A DNA stretch of 64,000 bases from Devosia beringensis (GCF_014926585.1 NZ_CP045422.1:1838501-1902500); one strand, 5' to 3'. Counted from the first letter of the stretch, positions 17,288 through 27,006 are shown. Program-made: numbers and translations. Notes: a model not told the origin generated them from the letters alone.

Positions 17288-17793
17288 CAGCGGCGTTGTG
17301 CCGCCAGCACAGCCAGGCGCAGCGATTCGGCGGCGCCACGCGCGGCCCGTTCGGCCGCCTCGGTCGCGGCTGCATTGTCGGCCAGAACCTGACCGGATCG
17401 GGTATATTCTGCCGACGCCGTTCGGGCCAGGACGGTGGGTTCGGTATCGCTGCCGTCGCGGGCGGTGATGGTCAGCGTCGCCGTCACGGTGACGCTGACG
17501 GGCTTGGCCGGGTTGGTGGTGGTGGTCACCACCATGTCTGCCCCGCTGCTGGCGGCCGATACGGTCGCCAGGCGGGCTGTGGGCGCGGTTGAGCTGCCAA
17601 AGCGGAGCGACAGCTCCTGGTAGATGATCTGTTCCAGGCGGCTGGTTGGCTTGGCATAGGCGAGGTTGAGGGACGGCTGGTCGGCCAGCGTGCCGCTATA
17701 GACGGGCGAAAAGCTACAGGCCCCCAGAGTGGCGCCCATGCCGAGCAACAGCCCTGCCAGTACGGTGCGCCGGAGCGCGTCAGACCACGACAT
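17287..17793 (-). CDS. lptE: LPS assembly lipoprotein LptE
   Basis: LptE is the lipoprotein that plugs the LptD barrel in the outer membrane and helps LPS transport. The 168-aa protein has an N-terminal signal ending in a lipobox (GATLGAC, Cys at about residue 26), followed by SFSPVYSG, the usual LptE start of the mature part. The ATG at 17793 gives the right signal peptide; in-frame upstream codons lie deep in leuS. It overlaps the end of leuS by 14 bp and is coupled to holA. Sequence conservation in this family is low, so the name rests partly on the leuS-lptE-holA context. Confidence 0.87.
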   Translation of the reverse strand: MSWSDALRRTVLAGLLLGMGATLGACSFSPVYSGTLADQPSLNLAYAKPTSRLEQIIYQELSLRFGSSTAPTARLATVSAASSGADMVVTTTTNPAKPVSVTVTATLTITARDGSDTEPTVLARTASAEYTRSGQVLADNAAATEAAERAARGAAESLRLAVLAAQRR

Positions 17794-20395
17794 TGACGAT
17801 CCTGTCCGGCACGATGACGATCTTCTTGGGTGCCTTGCCGTCGAGCATGCGGACAATCTCGTCCATAGACAAGACCAGTTGTTCCACGGTCGCGGCCGGC
17901 GTGCCCTTGGCGACGGTGATTTCGCCGCGGCGCTTGCCGTTCACCTGGATGGGCAGGGTCACCTCGTCGTCAACCAGCAGTGCTGAATCAACATCGGGCC
18001 ACAGCGCATCGGCCACGAGGCCCGGTTTGCCCAGAGCTTCCCAGCAGGTTTCGGCCAGGTGCGGCATCATCGGGGCGATCAGCTGGATCAGATGGGAAAC
18101 GCCCAGTTCCAGGGCGCCCAGCCGTCCAGCGGGTGCCACGGCGCAGATGCCGGCGGTGCGGACCAGGGCATTGGTCAGCTCATAGATCTGGGCCACGGCG
18201 CGGTTGAAGCGCAGGCCCTCGATGTCATTGCCGACATTGTGCACGGCGCGGTGAATGATCTTGCGCAGGGCCAGCCCTTCGCTGTCGTCGCTTTCGCGAA
18301 CAGTGCCGGATGACTGTTGCACAATGTCGATGGTTTCACCTACCAAGCGCCATACGCGCTGCTGGAAGCGGCTGGCGCCTTCGACGCCGGCCTCGGTCCA
18401 CTGCACGTCACGTTCAGGCGGCGAATCCGACAGCATGAACCAGCGCGCGGTATCGGCGCCGTAGGTGGCGACGATCTCGTCGGGATCGATGACGTTCTTC
18501 TTGGATTTGCTCATCTTCTCGATCGACCCGATCGAGATCCGCTCGCCTGACTTCAGATGCTGGGCGCGGCGGCCCTCGCCAAAGGTCTCGACCACCACGT
18601 CCACCGGGGCGACCCAGTCGCCCTTGGGCGACTTGTAGGTCTCGTGGGTCACCATGCCCTGGGTGAAGAGGCCCTTGAAGGGTTCATCAAGACCGACATG
18701 GCCGGTCGCCTTCATGGCGCGGGTGAAGTAGCGCGAATATAGCAGATGCAGGATCGCGTGCTCGACGCCGCCGATATACTGATCAACGGGCAACCAGCGG
18801 TTGGCGATCTCGGGAACAGTGGGGGTCGCCGCGTGGGGCGCGGTGAAGCGGGCATAGTACCAGGACGAATCGACGAACGTGTCCATCGTATCGGTTTCAC
18901 GTCTTGCGGCGCCGCCGCATTGCGGGCAGTGGACATGCTTCCAGGTCGGATGATGATCGAGTGCATTGCCGGGCTTGTCGAAACTGACATCCTCGGGCAG
19001 CACGACGGGCAGGTCCTTCTTGGGCACGGGCAGGGTGCCGCACACCTCGCAATGGATCACCGGGATCGGGCAGCCCCAATAGCGCTGGCGGGAGACGCCC
19101 CAGTCGCGCAAACGGTAGTTGACCTCCACCGTGCCCTGGGGCCGGCCATCGACTTCACGCTTAGCAAAATGGGCCGCAATCGTCCGCTTGGCATCCTCGA
19201 TGGTCTTGCCGTCGAGGAACCCCGAATTGAAAATGGTGCCCGCATCGGTGAAGGCCTCGTCAGCCACCGCAAAGGTAGCTGCATCGGCGCCGGCCGGCAG
19301 CACGACGGGCGTGACGGGCAAATCATACTTGCGCGCGAAGTCTAGATCGCGCTGGTCATGCGCCGGGCACCCGAAAATCGCTCCGGTACCATATTCCATC
19401 AGCACAAAATTGGCGACATAGACGGGCAAAGTCGCGCCCTCGATAACCGGGTGCTTTGCGTAAAGCCCGGTGAATACGCCCTTTTTCTCTGCCTTTTCGA
19501 GGGCTTCGGTCGCGGTGCCCAGCGAACGGCATTCGGCGATGAAACTCGCCAGGCCGGCATTGTCGGCTGCCAATTGCGTGCTCAGCGGATGATCGGCCGA
19601 CAGCGCGATAAAGGAAGCGCCGAATATGGTGTCGGGTCTGGTGGTGAACACCTCGACGGCCGTGGCATCGGTCTGATTGGGCATCAATGCGAACTGGAGG
19701 CGCAGCCCTTCGGACTTGCCGATCCAGTTGCGCTGCATGACGCGGACCTTTTCGGGCCATTCGGTCAGCGTATCGAGGCCGGCCAGCAGTTCTTCGGCAA
19801 AATCGGAGATCTTGAAGAACCACTGCGTCAGTTCGCGCTGCTCGACCGGGGCGCCGGAACGCCAGCCCTTGCCGTCAATGACCTGCTCATTGGCCAGCAC
19901 GGTCATGTCGATGGGGTCCCAGTTGACCTTGGACTGCTTGCGGGTGACCAGGCCGGCCGCCATCATGTCGATGAACATGGCCTGCTGGTGCTGGTAATAT
20001 TCCGGCTCGCAGGTGGCAATCTCGCGCGTCCAGTCGATGGCCAGGCCCATGGACTGCAACTGGGCCTTCATGGCGGCGATATTCTGCCTGGTCCAGGTGC
20101 CGGGATGGGTCTTGCGCTCGATGGCGGCGTTTTCGGCCGGCAGGCCAAACGCGTCCCAGCCCATGGGGTGCAGCACATTCTTGCCCCTGGCGCGGTGATA
20201 GCGCGCAACGACGTCGCCCATGGAATAATTGCGGACGTGGCCCATATGGATGCGGCCCGACGGATAGGGGAACATCTCAAGGACGTAATAGGGCTCGCGC
20301 GGGTCATCATTGCTGGTGACAAAGCTCTGGGCATCGTCCCAGACCTTCTGCCATTTGGGTTCCATTTCGCGCGGATTGTAGCGTTCGACGCTCAC
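17780..20395 (-). CDS. leuS: Leucyl-tRNA synthetase
   Basis: This is a class I aminoacyl-tRNA synthetase of 871 aa that charges tRNA-Leu. The HIGH motif is HMGH at 50-53 in [13 protein letters not shown], and KMSKS is at 627-631 (KMSKSKKN). Between them is the large CP1 editing domain with [12 protein letters not shown] and [14 protein letters not shown] zinc-ribbon-like CxxC pair (HCEVCG, HCPQCG) follows. The start is GTG at 20395, as no better ATG with a ribosome binding site is seen. It is the first gene of the leftward leuS-lptE-holA operon. Confidence 0.98.
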   Translation of the reverse strand: MSVERYNPREMEPKWQKVWDDAQSFVTSNDDPREPYYVLEMFPYPSGRIHMGHVRNYSMGDVVARYHRARGKNVLHPMGWDAFGLPAENAAIERKTHPGTWTRQNIAAMKAQLQSMGLAIDWTREIATCEPEYYQHQQAMFIDMMAAGLVTRKQSKVNWDPIDMTVLANEQVIDGKGWRSGAPVEQRELTQWFFKISDFAEELLAGLDTLTEWPEKVRVMQRNWIGKSEGLRLQFALMPNQTDATAVEVFTTRPDTIFGASFIALSADHPLSTQLAADNAGLASFIAECRSLGTATEALEKAEKKGVFTGLYAKHPVIEGATLPVYVANFVLMEYGTGAIFGCPAHDQRDLDFARKYDLPVTPVVLPAGADAATFAVADEAFTDAGTIFNSGFLDGKTIEDAKRTIAAHFAKREVDGRPQGTVEVNYRLRDWGVSRQRYWGCPIPVIHCEVCGTLPVPKKDLPVVLPEDVSFDKPGNALDHHPTWKHVHCPQCGGAARRETDTMDTFVDSSWYYARFTAPHAATPTVPEIANRWLPVDQYIGGVEHAILHLLYSRYFTRAMKATGHVGLDEPFKGLFTQGMVTHETYKSPKGDWVAPVDVVVETFGEGRRAQHLKSGERISIGSIEKMSKSKKNVIDPDEIVATYGADTARWFMLSDSPPERDVQWTEAGVEGASRFQQRVWRLVGETIDIVQQSSGTVRESDDSEGLALRKIIHRAVHNVGNDIEGLRFNRAVAQIYELTNALVRTAGICAVAPAGRLGALELGVSHLIQLIAPMMPHLAETCWEALGKPGLVADALWPDVDSALLVDDEVTLPIQVNGKRRGEITVAKGTPAATVEQLVLSMDEIVRMLDGKAPKKIVIVPDRIVNVVV

Positions 20396-20525
20396 TTGGG
20401 CTCGTCCTTGGGTACATCTCGCAAAGTGCCGCGGAAGGTGGGAGCGGCTTGCGTTTATGGGGGATTTTGTCTACCGGACCATCACCAGAAATACCAAGCT
20501 AGGTCAACAGGAACAGGGCGAAAGC

Positions 20526-21203
20526 ATGGATGTCAGTGCCGCCGACAAGCTTGCCGCCATCCAGGAACGCATCGCCCGAGCGCAGCAGCGCTTTGGTCCG
20601 CCACCCACAGCGGTTACCCTGGTGGCCGTATCCAAAACCTTTCCCGCAGAGGCGATAGAGCCGTTCCTTGAGGCAGGCCAGCGCGTCTTCGGAGAAAACC
20701 GGGTGCAGGAGGCCAAGGACAAGTGGCCGGCACTGCGGGAGCGCTATCCCGATGTGAAACTGCATCTGATCGGGCCGTTGCAGACCAACAAGGCACGCGA
20801 GGCCGTGGCGCTGTTCGACGTGATCGAAACGCTTGACCGTGACCGCCTGGCCGGGGTGCTGGCCGAGGAGATGACCAAAGCCGGGCGGCAATTGCCGTGC
20901 TTCGTGCAGGTCAATATCGGGCTTGAGCCGCAAAAGGCCGGCATCGCGCCGGACGAGACGGTGGATTTTGTGGCACGCTGCCGCAGCCCGCATGGGCTCA
21001 ACGTGGTCGGGCTCATGTGCATCCCGCCCGACGGGGTGCCGCCGGGACCGTATTTTGCCCAAATGATGGCGCTGGCGCGCGATGCCGGCGTGGCGGAGCT
21101 GTCGATGGGCATGAGTGGCGATTTCGAAATCGCCATCGGCATGGGGGCAAGCCATGTGCGGCTTGGCTCGGCCCTGTTCGGCGGTCGTCCGCCCGCGGCT
21201 TAA
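20526..21203 (+). CDS. yggS: YggS family pyridoxal phosphate homeostasis protein
   Basis: This 225-aa fold-type III PLP-binding protein has no known enzymatic activity; the family keeps PLP and amino acid pools balanced. The PLP lysine is in LVAVSKTFP at about residue 38. FGENRVQEA, HLIGPLQTNK and the C-terminal SMGMSGDFEIAIGMGASHVRLGSALFG phosphate-binding region are all classic. ATG 20526 follows an AGGGCGAAAGC stretch and is preferred over the ATG at 20457. It is divergent from leuS. Confidence 0.95.
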   Translation: MDVSAADKLAAIQERIARAQQRFGPPPTAVTLVAVSKTFPAEAIEPFLEAGQRVFGENRVQEAKDKWPALRERYPDVKLHLIGPLQTNKAREAVALFDVIETLDRDRLAGVLAEEMTKAGRQLPCFVQVNIGLEPQKAGIAPDETVDFVARCRSPHGLNVVGLMCIPPDGVPPGPYFAQMMALARDAGVAELSMGMSGDFEIAIGMGASHVRLGSALFGGRPPAA

Positions 21204-21365
21204 CGGCCGCACCGGAAAATAGTCCTCCTGTGAGCGAACGGCTGCAACTTCTGGGCCTGGGACGTCGTTGTTGTTCTGTATAACGCCGTTGTGATTGGCT
21301 GGTCAAAAACTGGTTGCAATAGTGTGGCCCAAGGCCGGGTCGATGCGAAAAGACCGGAGAAAACA

Positions 21366-22049
21366 ATGAACAAGCGACGCATCCTGCTGGTGGACGACGA
21401 TGCAGACCTGCGCCAGACGCTGGTCGAGCAACTCGAGGCCCACCCCGAGTTCGAAATTCTCCAGGCGGGCACGGCCAATGACGCCCTCAAGTCTACACGT
21501 GAAAATAATATCGATCTGACCATTCTCGATGTCGGTCTGCCCGACATGGACGGACGGGATGCGGTAAAGCTGTTGCGCGCGGAGGGCTATAACAGCCCCA
21601 TCCTGATGCTCACCGGCCATGACAGCGATGCCGACCAGATCCTGGGCCTTGATTCGGGCGCCAATGACTACCTGACCAAGCCATTCCGCTTTCCGGTGCT
21701 GCTGGCGCGCATCAATGCGGCATTGCGCCAGCATGACCAGAGCGAAGATGTGGTGTTCACCATCGGGCCCTACAGCTTCCAGCCCTCGGTGAAGATGCTC
21801 GAGACCAATGACGGCATCAAGGTGCGCCTTACGGACAAGGAAACCTCGATCCTCAAATATCTCTACCGTCAGGGTCCCAAGACGATTTCCCGCGATATCC
21901 TGCTCAAGGAAGTCTGGGGCTACAACAATCGGGTAACCACCCATACGCTGGAAACCCATATTTATCGCCTGCGCCAGAAGATCGAACGCGACCCCTCCAA
22001 TGCTCGCCTGCTGGTGACCCAGGAGGGTGGATACCGCCTGGTGCCGTGA
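21366..22049 (+). CDS. cenR: OmpR-family response regulator, CenR-like
   Basis: The 227-aa protein has a receiver domain with acidic pocket DDD (10-12), phospho-acceptor D55 in LDVGLPDMDG, MLTGHDSD, and the lysine of LTKPFRFPVLLAR. The C-terminal winged helix has LTDKETSILKYLYRQG and TTHTLETHIYRLRQKIE. The sequence closely resembles Caulobacter CenR, an essential cell-envelope regulator, as I remember it, so the symbol is a reasoned inference. No histidine kinase is next to it, as is usual for cenR. ATG 21366 has GGAG upstream. A cyclic-nucleotide-binding gene follows. Confidence 0.82.
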   Translation: MNKRRILLVDDDADLRQTLVEQLEAHPEFEILQAGTANDALKSTRENNIDLTILDVGLPDMDGRDAVKLLRAEGYNSPILMLTGHDSDADQILGLDSGANDYLTKPFRFPVLLARINAALRQHDQSEDVVFTIGPYSFQPSVKMLETNDGIKVRLTDKETSILKYLYRQGPKTISRDILLKEVWGYNNRVTTHTLETHIYRLRQKIERDPSNARLLVTQEGGYRLVP

Positions 22050-22118
22050 AAGCCGTGGACGGCGGCCCGGAAACACAAAATCGGGTATAAATGCGCGTCA
22101 AATGCCCTATAGGATGGC

Positions 22119-22628
22119 ATGGCTTTGCTGCGACACGGCCAAAGTGCATCCGGAACGGGGCTTATGATCAGGGACGAGGCGGCCGCCGCACTGGCGCAAG
22201 CCGAATTTTTCGATATCTGCGACGATGAGCAGCGCCGCATGCTGGCGTTCGCTGGTGATCGTCGGCATTTCGACGCCGACGCGGTGCTCTACCAGGCCGG
22301 CAGCGTGCCGCACGGCGCCCATGTGCTGATCTCGGGTACGCTCAAGGCCAAACCCGAGGGAAAGGGCGCCAGCAAGCCCTATGCGATCTCCGAGCCGGGC
22401 AGCGTGGTGTCGTCCATGGCGTTGATCCTGGACAAGCCGCGCCAGGTTACATTCACGGCAGTGACCGATTGCGAAACTCTCTTCGTGCCGCGCCACGCCT
22501 TTCTCAAGCTGCTGCAGCAGTCGCCTGATCTGGCGCAGCGCGCGGTGGCGCGCATCGAGCGCGACCTGGGCAGTTATCTCGGGGCGCTCGAGCCCGTGGG
22601 TCGCCGGATGCGGGCTGGCGAGAGCTAG
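22119..22628 (+). CDS. Stand-alone cyclic nucleotide-binding domain protein
   Basis: This 169-aa protein consists of one cNMP-binding/Crp-type beta-barrel (about residues 25-140, with DADAVLYQAGSVPHGAHVLISGTL and EPGSVVSSMALILDKPRQVTFTA). A short C-terminal helix follows. No helix-turn-helix is present, so it is not a complete Crp/Fnr regulator; it may bind a partner or act as a sensor. An ATG at 22164 is a possible later start. Its 3' end overlaps convergent xth by 4 bp. It sits just after the CenR-like gene. Confidence 0.8.
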   Translation: MALLRHGQSASGTGLMIRDEAAAALAQAEFFDICDDEQRRMLAFAGDRRHFDADAVLYQAGSVPHGAHVLISGTLKAKPEGKGASKPYAISEPGSVVSSMALILDKPRQVTFTAVTDCETLFVPRHAFLKLLQQSPDLAQRAVARIERDLGSYLGALEPVGRRMRAGES

Positions 22629-23437
22629 ACGCCGGCGAAGCGGGCAATGACCGGCACGTGGTCGCTCGGCTTGTCGGTCCAGCCGCGAGCCGGTTTGATG
22701 ATTTCCGCACCAATGCAATGGGCCGCAACATCGGCGGTTGACCAGATATGGTCGAGCCGGCGGCCCTTGTTGGCCAGCTCCCAATCGGCGCTGCGATAGC
22801 TCCACCAGGAATAGAGCTTCTGGTCATAGGGCACATGCTTGCGCACTAGGTCGATCCAGCCATGGCCGCCACTGAGCAGGGCGTCGAGCGCTTCGGTTTC
22901 CACCGGGGTATGGCTGACGATCTTGAGCAACTGCTTGTGGCTCCAGACGTCATTTTCATGCGGCGCGATGTTGAAATCGCCGGCGATCAAATGACCGCGC
23001 TGGAAGATGGGCTCGTTGAACCAGCTGGTCAGTTCGCTCAAGAATCCCAGCTTGTGCTTGAATTTGGGGTTGATGGCCGGGTCGGGCTCGTCGCCGCCGG
23101 CGGGAATGTAGAAATCGTGCAGCGTCACCGGGCCATGGCCGAAATCGGTCAAGGCGGAGACGTGGCGCGATTCGGGAATGTCGCAGAACACGCGGCTTGA
23201 AACGTCGGTCAGGGGAAATTTCGAGACGATGGCGACGCCGTGATAGCCCTTCTGGCCATGCACTGCCTGGTGCGGATAGCCGGCCTCGGCAAAGGCCTTG
23301 GCTGGGAACTGGTCATTGGTGCACTTGATCTCCTGCAGCATCAGCACATCGGGGTGATACTGGGCGATGAAATCGAGCACCATGGGCAGGCGCAGGCGCA
23401 CCGAATTGATGTTCCAGGTGACGATGGAGACGGTCAT
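22625..23437 (-). CDS. xth: Exodeoxyribonuclease III / AP endonuclease
   Basis: This base-excision repair enzyme is a 270-aa member of the EEP family. Motifs are TWNINSVRLR at the N-terminus, QEIKC (metal Glu), the central IPAGGDEPDPA and GDFNIAPHENDVW, then GRRLDHIW and the catalytic SDHVPV near the end. ATG 23437 gives the usual MTVSIVTWNIN start; upstream codons are not conserved. It ends convergently with the cyclic-nucleotide-binding gene. Confidence 0.95.
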   Translation of the reverse strand: MTVSIVTWNINSVRLRLPMVLDFIAQYHPDVLMLQEIKCTNDQFPAKAFAEAGYPHQAVHGQKGYHGVAIVSKFPLTDVSSRVFCDIPESRHVSALTDFGHGPVTLHDFYIPAGGDEPDPAINPKFKHKLGFLSELTSWFNEPIFQRGHLIAGDFNIAPHENDVWSHKQLLKIVSHTPVETEALDALLSGGHGWIDLVRKHVPYDQKLYSWWSYRSADWELANKGRRLDHIWSTADVAAHCIGAEIIKPARGWTDKPSDHVPVIARFAGV

Positions 23438-23520
23438 GACGGGCCTTTGCGCTTGCGGGCCCCTCTTATCGCGGAGGCGCAAGGAGAGGTAAAGCCGGAA
23501 ATGGCGGTGTTGCTGCGGAG

Positions 23521-23536
23521 GGTTTCACGTGAATCG
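23521..23536. promoter_or_regulatory. Weak parS-like site
   Basis: GGTTTCACGTGAATCG matches 13 of 16 parS positions, with the TTTCACGTGAA core intact as at 9117. It lies in the xth-rplS gap, 16 kb from the candidate origin. Confidence 0.45.
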
Positions 23537-23550
23537 GTGACAGGGCACAC

Positions 23551-23581
23551 GAAAAAGCCCGGCACCTTGCGGGGCCGGGCT
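23551..23581 (-). terminator. Intrinsic terminator of rplS
   Basis: On the minus strand AGCCCGGC, a 10-base loop, then GCCGGGCT forms an 8-bp stem followed by TTTTTC. It stands 44 bp after the rplS stop. Confidence 0.85.
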
Positions 23582-23624
23582 CTGATCCTGATCGCTCCGG
23601 TGGGAGCGGCTGGCTTAGGCCAGA

Positions 23625-24191
23625 TTATTCAGCCTTTGGCTCGGCGCTGGCGGCTTCAGCCTCGGCAGCGGCGGCCTGTTCAGCGGCCTTCGCTGCTGCT
23701 GCGGCTTCGGCTTCCTTGGCGGCCTGTTCGGCGGCGAAAGCCTGGGCAGCTGCAACCTTTTCGGCCTCGCGGGCTTCCTTGGCCGCCACAGCGGCGGTGC
23801 GCTCGGTAGCTTCGATCTTCTTGGTACGCGAATTGGTCGATTCGAAAATGCGGGCAGATTTGCCGCGACGATCGCGCAGGTAGTACAGCTTGGCGCGACG
23901 GACCTTGCCGCGCTTGAGCACTTCCACCGACGCCACGTTGGGCGAATAGAGCGGGAAGACGCGCTCGACGCCTTCGCCATAGGAAATCTTGCGCACGGTG
24001 AAGGATTCCATCACGCCGCCGCCGTTGAAAGCGATCACAATGCCTTCATAGGCCTGCAGACGCTCCTTGGTGCCTTCGGTGATGCGGACCCACACCTTGA
24101 CGGTGTCGCCGTGGGTAAATTCGGGCAGCTGGCGCTTGGCGGCGACAGCGGCCATCTGCTCGGCTTCGAGCTGTTCGATGATGCTGGACAT
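23625..24191 (-). CDS. rplS: 50S ribosomal protein L19 with long Ala/Glu-rich tail
   Basis: The L19 core (about residues 1-120) has [33 protein letters not shown], and [30 protein letters not shown]. After residue 125 a tail of about 60 residues made mostly of Ala, Glu and Lys follows, likely helical or disordered. L19 in E. coli is about 115 aa; longer tails are known in rhizobia, though 188 aa is at the long end. It is downstream of trmD after a 171-bp gap and ends at a strong terminator. Confidence 0.97.
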   Translation of the reverse strand: MSSIIEQLEAEQMAAVAAKRQLPEFTHGDTVKVWVRITEGTKERLQAYEGIVIAFNGGGVMESFTVRKISYGEGVERVFPLYSPNVASVEVLKRGKVRRAKLYYLRDRRGKSARIFESTNSRTKKIEATERTAAVAAKEAREAEKVAAAQAFAAEQAAKEAEAAAAAKAAEQAAAAEAEAASAEPKAE

Positions 24192-24362
24192 GTCGATTCC
24201 GTTCTGAATCTTTTCAAAGGAGCGTTTATTCGAGCCTTGCGGTCCGATCGCCCGGTCTTGGTTGGTAACGGAGTTTGGTCGTCTTTTTATTGGTGCGCGG
24301 CAGGTCCGATTAGCCCGACACGCGGATAGTGGCGCGGCTATAGGGGAAAAGCGCCCAAGAGT
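24192..24362. other. 171-bp gap between trmD and rplS
   Basis: The gap is unusually long for this operon. It holds no ORF and no clear terminator for trmD. On the minus strand it is the leader of rplS, so it may carry an internal promoter or a leader element. No known riboswitch or protein-binding leader was recognised. Confidence 0.4.
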
Positions 24363-25070
24363 CTAGCGTTTGATGGTGCTTTGTGGCTTGGGCGGCAGAA
24401 GATCGGGGCGGCGCGCCTGCGTCAGGGCCAGGCTCTGCTCGGCCCGCCACTTGGCGATCTTGCCGTGATCGCCTGATGTCAGCACCGGGGGAATATCGAG
24501 GCCCTCGAAGGATTGCGGCCTGGTATATTGCGGATATTCGAGCTGGCCGTTTTCAAAACTCTCGTCGGCATGGCTGTCAGCCCCGCCCAGCACGCCCGGA
24601 ATGAGGCGCACAACGGCCTCCAGCAGCACCATGGCGGCGACTTCGCCCCCCGCCAGCACATAGTCGCCGATCGAGATTTCCTCCAGCCCGCGGGCGTCGA
24701 TGACCCGTTGGTCGATACCCTCGAAACGGCCGCAGACGATCACGGCGCCTGGCCCCAAAGCCAGCTGGCGGGCGCGCTGCTGCGTCAGGGGTGTGCCGCG
24801 CGGCGACATCAGGATGCGCGGGCGGTAGTCGCCCTGCGGTGAGACTGTGTCGATGGCGCGGGCCAGGATGTCGGGCTTGAGCACCATGCCGGCGCCGCCA
24901 CCCGATGGGGTATCATCGACGGTGTGGTGGCGATCGGTGGCAAAGCTGCGCAATTGCACGGCGTTGAGCGACCACAGGCCGTCCGCCAGGCCGCGGCCCA
25001 GTACGGAGGCGCCCAGCGGGCCGGGAAACAGCTCGGGAAAGAGCGTGATGATTGATGCCGAGAAGCTCAA
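24363..25070 (-). CDS. trmD: tRNA (guanine-37-N1)-methyltransferase TrmD
   Basis: TrmD methylates G37 next to the anticodon and prevents frameshifting. The 235-aa SPOUT protein has [13 protein letters not shown] at the start and [20 protein letters not shown] (substrate loop). The SAM-binding trefoil knot has [22 protein letters not shown] and [19 protein letters not shown]. The C-terminal domain has [12 protein letters not shown]. Its start overlaps the rimM stop as ATGA. Confidence 0.97.
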   Translation of the reverse strand: MSFSASIITLFPELFPGPLGASVLGRGLADGLWSLNAVQLRSFATDRHHTVDDTPSGGGAGMVLKPDILARAIDTVSPQGDYRPRILMSPRGTPLTQQRARQLALGPGAVIVCGRFEGIDQRVIDARGLEEISIGDYVLAGGEVAAMVLLEAVVRLIPGVLGGADSHADESFENGQLEYPQYTRPQSFEGLDIPPVLTSGDHGKIAKWRAEQSLALTQARRPDLLPPKPQSTIKR

Positions 25071-25606
25071 TCGGGCTCTTCCTCGCCCTCGGGCGCCTCG
25101 AGCGGCACTTCGATGACGAGATAGCCCTCGGCAATGCGGACGGCCGGCACTACAGCGCGGGTGAATGGATAGAGGTAGGTGTCGCCGCTCTGGGGATCGC
25201 GAATTTCAATCAGGTCGCCGGCGCCGAAATTGGGCAGGGCCGACACCTGGCCGATGATCTGGCCCGATTGCAGTCGTGCCTCGAGACCGATCAGGTCGGC
25301 ATGGTAGAAATCGTCCTCGTCTTCCGGTTCGGGCAGCCGGTCACGGTCGACAAAGAGGCTGACGCCGTTGAGCTTTTCGGCAGCGTCGCGGTCAGCAATG
25401 CCCTTGATGTGAGCAACGACCACATTCTTGTGCAGGCGCAGCTTGTCGATGGTTATGACCAGGCCCGGCCGGTCGGTATGCAGCGGGCCATAGGAGCCAA
25501 TGGCCAGCGGATCCTGGGTATGGGCGGCGATGCGGACGGCGCCCTTGATGCCGTGGGCGGCGCCGATCTGGCCGAGCAGGATGCGATTGCTGTTCTGGGT
25601 GGTCAT
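25067..25606 (-). CDS. rimM: 16S rRNA processing protein RimM
   Basis: RimM helps mature the 30S subunit head and binds S19. The 179-aa protein has the N-terminal barrel [52 protein letters not shown], and the PRC-barrel domain with [11 protein letters not shown] and [13 protein letters not shown]. In most bacteria rpsP lies directly upstream. Here the upstream neighbour is a small divergent hypothetical gene, and rpsP is about 35 kb away. Confidence 0.95.
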   Translation of the reverse strand: MTTQNSNRILLGQIGAAHGIKGAVRIAAHTQDPLAIGSYGPLHTDRPGLVITIDKLRLHKNVVVAHIKGIADRDAAEKLNGVSLFVDRDRLPEPEDEDDFYHADLIGLEARLQSGQIIGQVSALPNFGAGDLIEIRDPQSGDTYLYPFTRAVVPAVRIAEGYLVIEVPLEAPEGEEEPD

Positions 25607-25725
25607 GGCGGCTCCGGGCGGTCTAAGGTGCTCTTAGCAGGCAATGCCCGGATTGGGAATTGTCGCGGAACCATACCCCATCCGGACGGCTTGTCCGGAG
25701 ACGTTTTACAGCAGGAGTGCATGCC

Positions 25726-26025
25726 ATGGCCAAGATTCTGACCGACCGAGAAGAGATCCGCGAATGGGCCGCAGCGCGGGGTGGCAATCCAATGCTGATG
25801 GAAACCCCGGAGGGGACCGGTACGCGCACGCTGCTGCAACTGACCTTCGGCCAGTATGAGATCAATACCGATGGCAATCAGGGTCCGGACCGGATCGGTG
25901 GCTTTGACCTGGTCAGCTGGGACGAATGGTTTGACGCGCTGGACGCCAACAACCTTGCCCTGCGGGTGTCGGATGATCCGTCTGGAGGCAGCGAGGCCGA
26001 ATTCGAGTTTGTCGAAAAAGTCTAG
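25726..26025 (+). CDS. Small acidic hypothetical protein
   Basis: This 99-aa protein starts MAKILTDREEIREWAAARGG. The middle has TLLQLTFGQYEINTDG, then a Trp/Asp-rich part (DLVSWDEWFDALDANNLALRV), and it ends FEFVEKV. It is acidic and soluble, with no signal peptide or membrane segment. The ATG at 25726 has GCAGGAG at good distance. It is divergent from rimM and reads alone. I do not recognise the family. The regular codon use and clear ribosome binding site argue that it is real. Confidence 0.65.
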   Translation: MAKILTDREEIREWAAARGGNPMLMETPEGTGTRTLLQLTFGQYEINTDGNQGPDRIGGFDLVSWDEWFDALDANNLALRVSDDPSGGSEAEFEFVEKV

Positions 26026-26106
26026 ATATTGGTCAGAGATCAAATCAGGCTTTAGCAGGCAGGCTCGGCTCGCGGCGTGAAGCCGCCTCCAGAGGGGTCA
26101 GGCGGC

Positions 26107-26412
26107 TCACTCAGGCGTCGCGAGCGAGTTCAGGCCGGCTTCGTACAGGCGCATCGTGGCTTCAATGTCCGCGATGTGCATGGACAGGCCCTGCTCGACG
26201 GCTTCGGCCTGGCGACGGACGAGGTCGCGGCGCGACAGCAGCTCGAAGCGCTCGCTCTCGAGTTCCTTGACGGCGAGGTCGATGCGGTCGCGGTGAGCGG
26301 CCAATCGCTGCACCATCGGTGCGGTCTGCTTCGCGGCTTCCTGCATCACGGCTTCCATCTGCTCGATTTCTGGCTGGACGATCTTCAGGTTCATCTTGGC
26401 TCGGGTGGTCAT
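26107..26412 (-). CDS. Small coiled-coil hypothetical protein
   Basis: This 101-aa protein starts MTTRAKMNLK, with GGGAAG upstream of ATG 26412; an in-frame start at 26427 is possible. Nearly the whole length is predicted helix with heptad-like leucines and charged residues (RDRIDLAVKELESERFELLSRRDLVRRQAEAVEQG). Many Met, Glu, Gln and Arg residues fit an amphipathic coiled coil. No enzyme motif is seen and the function is unknown. The stop is convergent with the 99-aa hypothetical gene. Its promoter would lie in the AT-rich gap to the right. Confidence 0.6.
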   Translation of the reverse strand: MTTRAKMNLKIVQPEIEQMEAVMQEAAKQTAPMVQRLAAHRDRIDLAVKELESERFELLSRRDLVRRQAEAVEQGLSMHIADIEATMRLYEAGLNSLATPE

Positions 26413-26541
26413 TTGGTCTTCCCACATTATCGTTGGATCTGCTGGCCCGGCTGGGTCATGCAGACGTTAATGTAACGTAATAGCCAAATTGCAGGAAATC
26501 CCAATCTTTACTGCATATTTACCTTAACAACGGGCGCGCTG

Positions 26542-26565
26542 AATTGATGCAGTATTGAATCAATT
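26542..26565. repeat. Inverted repeat in AT-rich gap
   Basis: AATTGAT, 10 bases, ATCAATT is a perfect 7-bp inverted repeat in the gap between the peptidase gene end and the start of the coiled-coil gene. It lacks a T-run and could be an operator or a weak hairpin. Confidence 0.35.
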
Positions 26566-26583
26566 GCAAGCAACGTCGGGCTG

Positions 26584-27006
26584 TCAGGAGACGTCGGCTG
26601 CAGCCTCGATGGCTTCCATGTCACTGTCAGACAAGCCGAAATGGTGGCCAAGCTCATGAATCAGCACGTGAGCAACGACGTCGCCGAGCGTGTTGTCATC
26701 GTTCTCGGCCCAGTAATCGAGAATGGCGCGGCGGTAGAGGAACACCGTGTTGGGCAACTGGCCGGTTTGCGGCACGGCGCCGTCTTCAGTGAGGCCGACG
26801 CCGGAAAACAGGCCCATGAGTTCGAAGGGGCCCTCCATGCCAAAGCCTTCCAGCACGTCGTCCTCGGCATAATCGGCCACGGTGCAGGTGACGTCTGCCG
26901 AAAGCGATTTGAACGGCTCTGGCAGGCCGGCCAGCGCGCGGCTGGCCAGGGCCTCAATGTCGTCAAGGGTGGGCGCGAAGCGCGCCCCCCAGTCGAGCTC
27001 GCTCAC
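26584..27006 (-). CDS. Zincin-like metallopeptidase family protein (DUF1025 type)
   Basis: This 140-aa protein carries [11 protein letters not shown] at 117-127, the HExxH zinc-binding motif typical of the small minimal-zincin family. The N-terminal half contains the family [14 protein letters not shown] stretch, and [14 protein letters not shown] precedes the motif. I chose the GTG at 27006 because it overlaps the leuC stop as GTGA. Longer in-frame readings run inside leuC and are not protein-like. The substrate is unknown. Co-transcription with leuC is likely. Confidence 0.83.
   Translation of the reverse strand: MSELDWGARFAPTLDDIEALASRALAGLPEPFKSLSADVTCTVADYAEDDVLEGFGMEGPFELMGLFSGVGLTEDGAVPQTGQLPNTVFLYRRAILDYWAENDDNTLGDVVAHVLIHELGHHFGLSDSDMEAIEAAADVS

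Noticed and set aside
18893-18908. GGTTTCACGTCTTGCG, parS-like left arm inside leuS
   Set aside because: The central CACGTG is broken (CACGTC) and the right arm does not match.
21491-21506. GTCTACACGTGAAAAT, parS-like right arm inside the CenR-like gene
   Set aside because: Only CACGTGAAA is kept; the left arm has no TTT. A chance match is likely.
26542-26565. Terminator for the coiled-coil or peptidase gene
   Set aside because: The inverted repeat is AT-rich, has a 10-base loop and no T-run, so it was kept only as a repeat.
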